From contig OZ023275.1 of NCBI GenBank assembly GCA_964007475.1, positions 23,004,899 to 23,068,898 on the forward strand: 64,000 nucleotides of DNA. The letters run 5' to 3'. The notes beneath the pieces were generated by a model that was not told the DNA's origin, made no database searches, and saw nothing but the letters and a program-made list of their open reading frames with translations. Shown one piece after another: positions 50,940-61,489 of the stretch; the first letter of the stretch is position 1, and each line of letters starts with the position of its first letter. Origin of the DNA: Hybos culiciformis (lineage: Eukaryota > Arthropoda > Insecta > Diptera > Hybotidae). Made by a program: the position numbers and the translations under genes.

Positions 50940-51036
50940 AGTCGCTCTGAGAGCGTAATCGGGAACGGATTACTAATTTTTTGAAAGCTATTAACGGTTG
51001 AACCGCGAAAATTAAAGAAAAAAAATATTAATATAG
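50940..51036 (+). promoter_or_regulatory. Candidate 5'-UTR exon or promoter patch
   Basis: A GC-richer island begins AGTCGCTCTGAGAGCG, containing the 13-bp palindrome CGCTCTGAGAGCG (50943-50955). It continues with ATCGGGAACGGATTAC and GAACCGCGAAAATT. At 51036/51037 there is a good donor-like ATATAG|GTATTT. An untranslated first exon would look like this, but no TATA box, start codon or downstream exon is tied to it. Confidence 0.2.
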
Positions 51037-52642
51037 GTATTTTGTTTTTTTTTTTATTTTTTTTTTGGTTTTAATTGAAAAAAAAAAAAAAAACCAAGTA
51101 AGGAAAAATAACTTTTCCTTTTTTTTTTTTAACCAAAAAAGGATTAAACCTTTTTTGTTTATTGTTAAATTTTTTTTATTAAAAACTATTTTTGAATCTT
51201 TTTTTTTTTGAAAATTTGTAATTTTTCACTTATTTGAATATACGAAAGTGAAAGGATTAACTTCAGAAGAGAAAAAAAAGAGAAATTTTTGGGTAAAACA
51301 AAACATCAAAGTTATTACTTTGAAGTTATTTTTTTTTTTTTTTAAATTCCAATTTCAACAAAAAAATTACCTACATATTTGGTAAAAAAAAAAAAAAACG
51401 CTGGCAATAAAAATCTTGAAAATTAATAGAAATTAACTAAAAAAAAAAAACGACAGAAAAAAGAAATTAAAAATAAATTTAAGGGAAATTAACCAAATCG
51501 AAAAAGAAAAAGCAAAGAAAACATTTTTTTTTTTTTCATTTTACAACGACGGCAATTCAATTTCACAGTTCTATTTCGTTCCAAAATCCATTTTTATTTT
51601 TTTTTTTTTTTACAATTATTTGAATTTTGAATTTATTAAATTATAGTTATTTAAAAATTATATTTTTAACATTAAAAGTCGATGTTCGGTGTCAATTCTA
51701 AAGCTGTTGTAAAGCTGTTGTTTAAATGCTAGACAATAACTCATTATTTTCGAAATACTTAATATTAATTTCAAAGAATAAAATTAAATTCTAAATGTTG
51801 AAATTGAATTTTTATTTAATTTATTTCTTTTGTTTGAGTTACGCAAATTAATTTTTAAATTTAATTTTGTTTTTCTTATTCTAACATTTTTATAAAAAAA
51901 AAAAAAACAAAAATATATTTAAAGTATGTATCCATGTATTTCGTTTTTTTTTTTTTTCTATTTCATTTAAATAAACCTCTAATTGATGTGATACTATGGC
52001 TGAAAAGAAAATCATTACCATACTTATATAGTAATTAAATTGTTATGGTTTCGTGTTGTCAAAACAACAGCAAAACAAAAAAAAAAATGTTCAATAGTTA
52101 ATTAATTTTTAATTTTGTTAATTTTAAAAGCGCCTATTTCAATTATCATTATACCTGAATATAATATACCTGTTGATGTTATTTTTGCTCCAAGTAAAAT
52201 GAAAATATAAAAACATAAATTAATCACATTCAAATTTCATTTTTTTTTTTTAAAGATACATTTTGATTAATAATATGTGTATATAATCTTTAACTTAAAA
52301 AGTTTGCATTGCATTGCTGTTTTTTTCCTAATTTTTCGATACACCTGAAAATATGCTTTGGATTTGATTAAATCAGTTTTATGTGTCATTCTATGATTTT
52401 GTTTTTCATTTTCCGCTTCCGTTTGATAAAAAAAAAAAACTGTATAATAGCTGGCATTTTATAGTTCTTATAAAAAAAAATAACAAAGGACTGAATAAAT
52501 TTTGCTTGGGATTAAACTTAATTATCGGATCAATTTATAATGCAAACGCAGAAATTTTAATAAAAATATTATAAAATAAATCTTGAACATTGTATATATA
52601 AAAAATTTTAATTAAAGAGTGGAGTTTAATGAACAACAGAAC

Positions 52643-52718
52643 TATATAATTTATATTTGAAATTTTTTTCGCGACCCGGTTTTCTCTTCTGCTGACGGTG
52701 CGCGCGCTACTTTAACCA
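52643..52718 (+). promoter_or_regulatory. Candidate core promoter
   Basis: TATATAA at 52643-52649 lies about 25 bases upstream of an abrupt GC-rich stretch (52670-52718, including CGCGACCCGG and GACGGTGCGCGCGC). The spacing fits a TATA-type promoter with a GC-rich transcript start, but TATATAA is expected often by chance here. Confidence 0.15.
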
Positions 52719-55117
52719 GTTTTTTTTTTAACGTTGTGTTATTTTCTGTTTTTTTTTTTTTTTTTGTTTTTTTTTTTTTTTACAATTAAAAGAAAAAAAT
52801 TAATTTTTAAAGAAATCAAAGAAGCAAAAAAATATATATATCTTTTTTTTTATTCATTTTTTATGAAGTTGTTTTTTATTTTTTTTCTATGTTCAATCAA
52901 GAAAAAAAAAAAAAAAATTATAATATTTTTTTTTTCCCAATTTACGAATTTTTTTTAGCAAGAAATTAAATTTATGTTTAATAAATTTTTTATTATTTTT
53001 TTTAGTGGAATTAATTAAAACAATTTTTAAAGTAAAGATATATAAATATAAAAAATATATTAATAAAACATAAAGAATGTGAAAAGAATATTTTTGAAAA
53101 AAAAAAAAATAAAATAAAATATATAGGTATATTAAAAATATTTTCAAACTAAAAAAAAAAAAAGCTCGAATTTATCGAAAAAATAAACAAAATTTATAGA
53201 AAAAAAAATCGAAGGATCATACAAATAATCCAGAATTAAAATTGTTTAAATTTTTCTTTTGTTTTTGTTTTGGTTTTGTATTACAATTTTTTTGTTTATT
53301 TCTTTTCTTTTTTTTTTTAACTTTGAAACGAATAAATAAACAAGGAAACATATTAAATAAACAATATCCGGAATATTGCAAAAAGAAGGATACAATAAAA
53401 AGAAGGTGAATAAAAATATTGAATTTTTTTTCTTAATTTGGTTTTTTTAACTTCCTTTGAACTTTCAAAAGAAATTTAATTAAAGCTTATTTCTCTTTTA
53501 TAGGTAAAATTGATACAGGATTTAATTAAATTTTTCAATAGAAAAATTAATTTTGTTTTAAATTATTAAAACTATTAAGAAAATTAATTATTACCATTTA
53601 CAAATAAATTTTTAAATAAAATAAAATTATGAAATTTTAATATGCAATATTTTTAATAAAATTTTGACATTAAAATAACTATAGGAATATTCTAAAAAAA
53701 AGTAGAAAAAAAAACTTTAAATTTAGTATGAAAACTATTGAAAGGATCCTTTTAATTGAGTTAAATATAAAACTAAAGAAATTCTTATAGTTTTCTGAAC
53801 AAAATATTTAAAAATATTATGACTTTATTTAAGTGGCCGGTAGTGTATTTAATTTATTTAATTAATTAAAGTTATATTATATCAAATTTTGACTTGTCAG
53901 CTGCATCTTCTGCACCTATATAATTTTTTAATTTAAAATTGCTTAACATCACAATTTCTGTCACATTATTCATATAAGAAAAAAACGATACTCAATGAAA
54001 CCAGTATGTAGATCTTTAAAAATATAGCTTAATTTTTTTTATTTTTTTTTTAGTAATTCATAAACATTTTATTGAGAGATGACTATGAATAATTCAGTAG
54101 AATAATTAGGCGCCCAATCATTAATTTTAATTAATTTTTAAATTTATTTTTTTTTGTTTTTTCAAAATAAAAAAAATAAAACTTGTTTTCATATCTTGTA
54201 TAAATTTAAAATTCTTTGATATTTAAATTTTTTGACAATGAATTATTAATAACTATTTACACATATAGCTATAGATATTATAAGGTTATTTTGCTATATA
54301 TTTAATCATTTAAATATAACTATTTGATAGTAAACTCTGTCCCTACAATTTTTTGTTTTTTTTTCCTAATATAAAGGATTCGGTGATAATATTGGTTTTT
54401 CTTTTTTTTTTTAAGAAAATCGTTAATTTTCATTACTGTGAAACTTAAGGAGTATGGAAAGATACTACGATTCTATGATTAAATACAGTAATAAATTAAA
54501 AAAAAAAAAAGCAGATAATTTTGCGCAACTTCATATTAAAACATTTAGATATAAAATATTTTGGATTTAATATTTTGTAATTTAATGGAAAATTCCGAAA
54601 AATAATCTATTGAAATTGAAATGTTGTTGATAAAACATAGTTAGTTTTTAGTATACATTGCCTATGTTCCACATCAATTTATTTCTTACGATGGAATTTT
54701 ACCGAATAATTTTGTCTAAAATGATAGAACGATAAGAGATCTTCATGCTACTTATTGCAATTAATAATTTCTGCTTTTAAAAACTTTTTTAATAATTCTA
54801 AAATTTAAGAATTTCAAGTACCTATATAACTAATTTAAAAAGGATTTAATTTTACATAAATTTTAAAAGTTTTATAAAACTTTTTTTTTTTTTTTTAAGA
54901 ATTTTGAACTCATATAAAAATAACAATTTTTATGTTGCTAGTTTTATTATACATATAGATATAGTTAAACATATATACCTACACAGTAACTTTAACATTT
55001 TTTTTTCGTTTTAAATAAAAAATAAAAATAAACTGAAAAATTTAACTAAATCTCAATGAGATCATCGTTACGGTATTTTTTTATAATATTAAAACTTTTA
55101 CCATTATATTTTCATTT

Positions 55118-55119
<2 letters not shown>

Positions 55120-55172
<53 letters not shown>

Positions 55173-55193
55173 TAATAATAATAATAATAATAA
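55120..55193. repeat. (TAA)n microsatellite, about 24 units
   Basis: It is an uninterrupted run of TAA triplets except for one TGA-type interruption at about 55170-55172. The length suggests high mutability. Confidence 0.95.
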
Positions 55194-55316
55194 AAATTGC
55201 AATTTAGAAAATATACATTCTTTTTTAATTATTTATTCAACATTAACAATTTTTCGCGACACAAAATACATTATATTTATGTAAATTTGTATATGTGGAT
55301 ATGAAAATAATAAGAT

Positions 55317-55432
55317 GCGTCGCCGCCGCGCTGTTACTCTGCCTAATGAAATCAAAGCTTTATAATTGAAATAAAATGAATACTAACCAATACTAAAGTC
55401 TAGTCGTTAATGCCGCCAATGAACCCTCACCA
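55317..55432. other. Small GC island in AT-rich DNA
   Basis: GATGCGTCGCCGCCGCGCTG (55315-55334), followed by TTACTCTGCC, and a second patch CGTTAATGCCGCCAATGAAC near 55405-55424 stand out sharply. On the minus strand an acceptor-like TTGATTTCATTAG precedes GCAGAGTAACAGCGCGGC, with two frames open for about 35-45 codons. On the plus strand an ATG at 55316 opens only 16 codons. It may be an exon fragment or a conserved regulatory block; the function is unknown. Confidence 0.3.
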
Positions 55433-58400
55433 CTTTTATTTTTATTAGTTTAAATAAAAATAAAAAAAAAAAAAAGCATAGAGAAAATTACAATAATTAC
55501 AATTATAATAACATTAAATCAATACATATGTATTTATATTTATACATATATCTTAAATATTCAATCGTTGTTTTTATAGTTATTTATTTTTTCGAAAGTC
55601 AAAGTCGCACCTTTATTTTGAATTTTACTTTAATTTGAATTCGTTTGTGTGTTTTTCCATATAATAAAATATTATTTTTTTGCTGCTTGAATTATTCTTT
55701 CCTTTTTTTTTTTTTTTTTCTTATTTGACATTTGCAAATATAATAAAAAATAAAGTATAGAGTTTATTATACGATTACCTTTGAATAGTTTATTTTATTT
55801 ACGATTATTATAACAAAAGGTTTTCTTTAACTACTTACTAAACTGTTTGGATCATTCCCCATTTTTTTTATGTTTCATTGATGTTTGGTTGATAACTAAA
55901 AATATTCCCTGGTCCAAAAAGCATAAGTTTTAATATAAATTATATTTTGGATTAGTTATAAAGCATGCATCATATAATTGTACTATTGTAACGAGCAACA
56001 AGCAATTTTCATGAAAATTCTTTTAATATTTATAATAATAATACTTTGAAAGACATTGAAGAAAGTTGCATTTGTCCAATTAATCAAATTAAATTAAAAT
56101 CAAATTTTAAAAAATGTTCAATGATTCGTACAAACAAAAGTAATTTAAGTACATTTTGTCTTAAATAATACATTTTACCTTAAAATTCCAATGCTAGTTG
56201 TATATGAAAAGTCAGTTATTTACAAATCCATAAACAATTTTTTTAATAAGTCTTATATAGTAAAAAGACGTCAATGACAAAATACATGTAGAATATTTTT
56301 ATTCTAAATACCTAGTTATCTTATTTTTCATCTAAAACTAACGTATGTAAAAAAAATCAACTTAATTTTATTCTGATCATGTTATCATCCAAACCTATTA
56401 CAACTTTTATTAAACGATCAAAAGTAATGTTTTTGCAAGCATTTATTGTGTAAATGTAAAACATTAAAATACTGAAATATTCATTTCCTTAAAACTGGAT
56501 ATTAAATATATACCTGTACAGTTATTATTATTCCTGTAAGAAATTTTTCAAGATGATTTTAACTGGCGACTTTAATAAAATTGTTATGTTGTTTGTTTTT
56601 TATTTTCATGTTAATTAAAATTAAAAAAAAAAAAATTATTTATCTAATCATTTTTATCTTACAACCATAGCTTTAAATAAAATCTCGAAACCAGTAGTTT
56701 GCCAAATTTACGAAAAAAAATTAAAAATAAAATGCTTACACTCTTTAAGTTACTAAAAACAACAATTTGATTTTATTTAAATAGCGAAAAAGATAACAAC
56801 AATAAAAATTTCCATACTTTTTTTGAAATCTCTGTGTTGAAAACCCATAAAAAGATTACCAACGAAATTTCTTTATTTTTTGTTTAATCTGGCATGAAAA
56901 TGTACACAACAAAAAATATATACCTATAGAAAAATAAATTTATTTTTTATTTTCTTATTAGAGTTTTACGTGATTTTTTAACTTAAAATTTCATTTTAAA
57001 ACCAATTTAAAAAAAACATAATGAGTCCATTTTTTTAATTTAACGTATATTATTATTATGGTCACAATTTTTTGGTAACTTAAATCAGAAAATTCGGCCG
57101 CTTAAAATTTTTATGATTGCAGAACAAAAATTACAGAATTTGTAAACAAATATACAAAATCAGTTGCACGGCAAAGTCATTTAACAACTTTACAATCTTC
57201 TTCCATTCGAATATCGTCGCGGACATATAATCAAGATATGTACTTTATTTTATGACTACCATTTGCAGCATTTGATGACTTTAAATTTGATAGTGAACAA
57301 TTCTTGTTAAAAATAATAAGTAGAATTTTATTTACTCCGTTATTATGAAATCTTTGCTAATAATAAGTAATAATACTTACCTAGGTATGAACACATAAAA
57401 AATTAATAAGAAATAACATAAGATTTATCTTTTTCGCAGATGAAGAAATTCAAGAGAAGATAATTCTATGAACAAAAAAAATAATTTGGAAAAAAAAAAC
57501 AAATATATCTGAGATATCCTAAAAAAAATATATATATGTATACCTAATATAACTGGCACTGGCCGGTACAATGAATATTTTTAATATCAAATTGCAAAAC
57601 ACAAAAAAACATAAAAAAAAACCAGCAATTGAAAAAATTGTTTAGCGTCATAGGCAGCCACTCTATATCGTGTGTTGTAGGTGTTTATACGGCAATTGTT
57701 TTCTATGTATAAGTGTACAGCATAAAATATATAATATACATACTTAAAACTACATATGTACGTATATTTTAGCAGGTATAAAAAAAAACCAGGTAGTAAA
57801 ATGTGTAAAAAGTTTTTTCTAGTTATTTCATACTGAAAATTGGTAAATATTATTTTCAGTATACAGCATTGCTATCAGGGAAAATATACGTGTTTAGCTT
57901 ACACACATTTATGTATATTGTATATAAATGACCCGTTTTACTTGTTGATATTTTTTAAAAAATGATTTTGACATAATTTTACATACATATGTATATTAAT
58001 AATATACATACATATAATAATCTGAGAAAATATTCGCCCCCGAAAAATTTCACCTGTTTCTAAATAATAAAATATATAAAATAACCATTTAGAGGTGTTA
58101 AAATGCCTTTAAAGAATATGAAACAAATTTTTAAGCTGTCTTTTTGAAAGCTTAATTATCTTATAATTATCATATTATTAATTATGTATAGATTTTTTGT
58201 GTTAAAAGTTGCTGAAATAAAGAAATAATTTTAATGAAAAATTACAGATTTTCTCGCTTTGTTGTCGCTATTGCAATTTATCTATAGTAAGTGTTAAATG
58301 TTTTTTTGATTAAAAGCTTAAATTATATTTATGTAATGTTATTATGTTTAACTGAGCTAAGATTGGAAATAAAAAATTAATTTAAGTTTCACAACAAAAA

Positions 58401-58698
58401 TTTTAACACAGTAATGTAATAATAAAGTGTAGTAATATTTTATCAATACAGAAGATTAAGAGAATAGTGCTTTAAGTTTATTTTTATGAACTTTTGTTCA
58501 CAAAAATGTTTCTTTTTACTTTTATTTATTTACAAGATTAAAAAAGAAATTTTTGAAGTTTATACTTCTTTTAACGCGGTGTATGATATAAATGAGTAAT
58601 TCTGTAGGGGGTAAAAATTTTTTTACTCATTCGAATTTGAGTTAAAAAAAAAAACGACATGCTGTACCGTTTGAATACCCAAAAAAAATGAGTCAACT

Positions 58699-58950
58699 CA
58701 ATAATCATTTGTTATTTATAAAAACAAAATAATTTGGCGCGAAAAATTTAAATTCAAATTATTTTTAAAAATCTTTCGTTTACAAATTTTTTAAAATTTA
58801 AATTTTTTTTCAAATTAGGTAGTTCAATAATCATTTGTCATTTATAAAAACAAAATAATTTAGCACGGAAAATTTAAATTCAAATTATTTTTTAAAAATC
58901 TTTCGTTTACAAATTATCTAACAACTAAAATTTATTTTTCAAAATAGGTA
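58699..58950 (+). repeat. 126-bp direct tandem duplication
   Basis: Two copies start CAATAATCATTTGT(T/C)ATTTA at 58699 and 58825 and share AAATCTTTCGTTTACAAATT. Each copy ends in A(A/T)TAGGTAG, the same tail sequence that heads the repeat units at 58945, 59149 and 61157. The duplication is therefore joined to the neighbouring array. Confidence 0.85.
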
Positions 58951-61250
58951 GGTCCGGTGAAATAAAGATTACCTGCCGAAAATTTTTTGGGCAGTGACCT
59001 ACGGTTAGGTCGTGCCGGCTCAAAATATGTTAAAAAAAATTTTTTCCTCCGATCAAATAATTAGATTACCTGACCAAAAATTTTGGATACGGAGCTACAG
59101 TTAGAGTCTTCCCGCCTCAAAATATACCAAAATAATTTTTTTTTTTAAATAGGTAGCTCGGGTGAGAAATAAAGATTAACTGCCCAAAAAAAAGGAAGGA
59201 AGTGAGGGCGGCAGTAAGGGCTGAAGAGAGGGCGGCAGTAAGGGCTGAAGAGAGGTCGGAAGGGAGGGCGGAAGGGAGGGCGGAACGGAGTACAGAAGTT
59301 AGGGCGGAAGTTAGGGCGGAAGTTAGGGCGGAAGTGAGGGCGGAAGTTAGGGCGGAAGTGAGGGCGGAAGTGAGGGAGGAAGTGAGGGTGGAAGTGAGGG
59401 CGGAAGTGAGGGCGGAAGTGAGGGCGGAAGTGAGGGCGGAAGTGAGGGCGGAAGTGAGGGCGGAAGTGAGGGCGGAAGTGAGGGCAGAAGTGAGGGCGGA
59501 AGTGAGGGCGGAAGTGAGGGCGGAAGTGCGGGCGGAAGTGAGGGCGGAAGTGAGGGCGGAAGTGAGGGCGTAAGTGAGGGCAGAAATGAGGGCAGAAGTG
59601 AGGGCGGAAGTGAGGGCGGAAGTGAGGGCGGAAGTGAGGGCGGAAGTGAGGGCGGAAGTGAGGGCGGAAGTGAGGGCGGAAGTGAGGGCGGAAGTGAGGG
59701 CGGAAGTGAGGTCGGAAGTGAGGGCGGAAGTGAGGGCGGAAGTGAGGGCGGAAGTGAGGGCGGAAGTGAGGGCGGAAGTGAGGGCGGAAGTGAGGGCAGA
59801 AGTGAGGGCAGAAGTGAGGGCGGAAGTGAGGGCGGAAATGAGGGCAGAAGTGAGGGCGGAAGTGAGGGCGGAAGTGAGGGCGGAAGTGAGGGCGGAAGTG
59901 AGGGCGGAAGTGAGGGCGGAAGTGAGGGCGGAAGTGAGGGCGGAAGTGAGGACGGAAGTGAGGACGGAAGTGAGGGCGGAAGTGAGGACGGAAGGGCGGG
60001 CGGAAGGGAGGGCGGAACGGAGGACAGAAGTTAGGGCGGAAGTTAGGGCGGAAGTAAGGGCGGAAGTTAGGGCGGAAGTGAGGGCGGAAGTGAGGGAGGA
60101 AGTGAGGGTGGAAGTGCGGGCGGAAGTGAGGGCGGAAGTGAGGGCGGAAGTGAGGGTGGAAGTGAGGGCGGAAGTGAGGGCGGAAGTGAGGGCGGAAGTG
60201 AGGGCGGAAGTGAGGGCGGAAGTGAGGCGGAAGTGAGGGCGGAAGTGAGGGCGAAAGTGAGAGAGGAAGTGAGGGCGGAAGCGAGGGTGGTAGTGAGGGC
60301 GGAAATCAGGGTGGAAATCAGGACGGAAGTGAGGGCGGAAGAGAGGTTGGTAGTTAGGGCAGAAGTGAGGACGGAAGTGAGGGCGGAAGTGAGGTTGGAA
60401 GTGAGGGCGGAAGTGAGGGCGGAAGTGAGGGCGGAAGTGAGGGCGGAAGTGAGGGCGGAAGTGAGGGCGGAAGTGAGGTCGGAAGTGAGGGCGGAAGTGA
60501 GGGCGGAAGTGAGTGCGGAAGTGAGGGCGGAAGTGAGTGGAAGTGAGGGCGGAAGTGCGGGCAGAAGTGAGTGCGGAAGTGAGGGCGGAAGTGAGGGCGG
60601 AATTAAGGCGGAAGTGAGGGTGGAAGTGAGGGCGGAAGTGAGGGCGGAAGTGAGGGCGGAAGTGAGGTCGGAAGTGAGGGCGGAAGTGAGGGCGGAAGTG
60701 AGGGCGGAAGTGAGGGTGGAAGTGAGGGCGGAAGTGAGGGCGGTGGTGAAGGCGGAAGTGAGGGCGGAAGTAAGGGCGGAAGTGAGGGCGGAAGTGAGGG
60801 CGGAAGTGAGAGCGGAAGTGATGGCGGAAGTGAGGGCGGAAGTGAGGGCGGAAGTGAGGGCGGAAGTGTGGGCGGAAGTGAGGGCGGAAGTGAGGGCGGA
60901 AGTTTGGGCGGAAGTGAGGGCGGAAGTGAGGGCGGAAGTGAGGGCGGAAGTGAGGGCGGAAGTGAGTGCGGAAGTGAGGGCGGAAGCGAGGGTGGTAGTG
61001 AGGGCGGAAATCAGGTTAGTAGGGCGGAATCAGGTTGGTAGTTAGGGCAGAAGTGAGGGCGGAAGTGAGGGTGGAATTACCTGACCAAAAATTTTGGAGA
61101 GGGAGCTATGGTTAGGGTCTTCCCTGCTTAAAATATGCAAAAAAAAATGTTTTTTAAATAGGTAGCGCCGGTGAAATAAAGATTACCTGCCCAAAAGTTT
61201 TGGGTAGTTAGCTACTTTTAGAGTCGTCCTGGCTCAAAATATAAAAAAAA
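58945..61250 (+). repeat. Two-type (A/B) tandem repeat, about 102 bp per unit, interrupted by a minisatellite
   Basis: Type A begins TAGGTAG(G/C)... with CCGGTGAAATAAAGATTACC and ends GGCTCAAAATAT plus an A run. Type B begins TCCGATCAAATAATTAGATT and has CTGACCAAAAATTTTGGA and a CCGCCTCAAAATAT-type end. The visible order is A (58945-59046), B (59047-59148), a broken A (59149-59190), the 12-mer array (59191-61074), B lacking its left part (61075-61156), and A (61157-61250). The 12-mer array thus sits at a junction inside an A-B-A-B-A series. No coding content is seen. Confidence 0.8.
59191..61074 (+). repeat. 1.88-kb GC-rich 12-bp minisatellite (GAAGTGAGGGCG)n
   Basis: The array has about 157 units of GAAGTGAGGGCG with scattered variants (GAAGTTAGGGCG, GAAGTGAGGGTG, GAAATCAGG-type). 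The plus strand is about 80 percent purine and carries GGG once per unit, so it could form G-quadruplex or R-loop structures. Because 12 is a multiple of three, forward frames read (EVRA)n and (SEGG)n, and all three reverse frames are also open. The long forward frames are broken by a TAA-creating change near 59571 and an 11-bp unit near 60225. There is no start, splice or codon signal, so it is not a gene. A variant block at 59283 recurs at 60015 (732 bp, 61 units later) and another at 60278 recurs at 60983, showing large internal duplications. Confidence 0.95.
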
Positions 61251-61489
61251 ACACACGAAGCAGTCATAGGAACTGCCGAAAGAAGTTTATACTTAAAGCT
61301 TTAAACTATGAAATAACAGTGGCTATAAATGATGGGCTGCTCAGTACAAAATGTAAATTAAAATAAAAATCAGTCCAGCAGTCCAAAAGCAGTCCATTAT
61401 TTGTAGTCATTGTTATTTCATAGTTTAAAGCTTTAAGTATAAACTTCTTTCGGCAGTTCCTATGACTGCTTCGTGTGTTTTTTTTTTTT
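61243..61489. mobile_element. Fold-back element, about 247 bp
   Basis: Arms of about 100 bp (61243-61341 and 61388-61489) are reverse complements with only a few G/A-type differences. The outer ends read AAAAACACACGAAGCAGTCA and, inverted, TGACTGCTTCGTGTGTTTTT. The short middle has repeated CAGTCCA motifs. It directly abuts the last A unit of the array, with its A-run end merging into that unit's A run, so no target duplication can be defined. No coding capacity is present. Confidence 0.8.

Larger units (their letters stand above)
50600..53500. other. Homopolymer-rich region
   Basis: This interval has by far the densest long A and T runs of the window (for example 51075-51093, 51122-51131, 51381-51398, 52750-52781 and 52899-52917), interleaved with CAACAACAACA-type stretches (50824-50845). 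Such texture is common in long untranslated leaders and introns of flies, but it also arises by slippage. Minus-strand and plus-strand frames inside are Lys/Phe/Ile runs, not proteins. Two GC-richer patches within it are listed separately. Confidence 0.5.
53501..58698. other. AT-rich non-coding DNA
   Basis: No gene is seen apart from the microsatellite and GC island listed separately. GC-richer spots lie at 57160-57235 and 57645-57705. The first holds a minus-strand 30-odd codon frame beginning with an ATG near 57228, too short to judge. Confidence 0.45.

Noticed and set aside
57133..57228. Minus-strand small frame starting MSATIFEWKK
   Set aside because: It is about 31 codons with a hydrophobic AT-driven end and no supporting signals.
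59202..61045. Long EVRA-repeat protein(s)
   Set aside because: They are frames of a 12-bp minisatellite. Other frames on both strands are equally open, and the series is broken by a stop and a frameshift.
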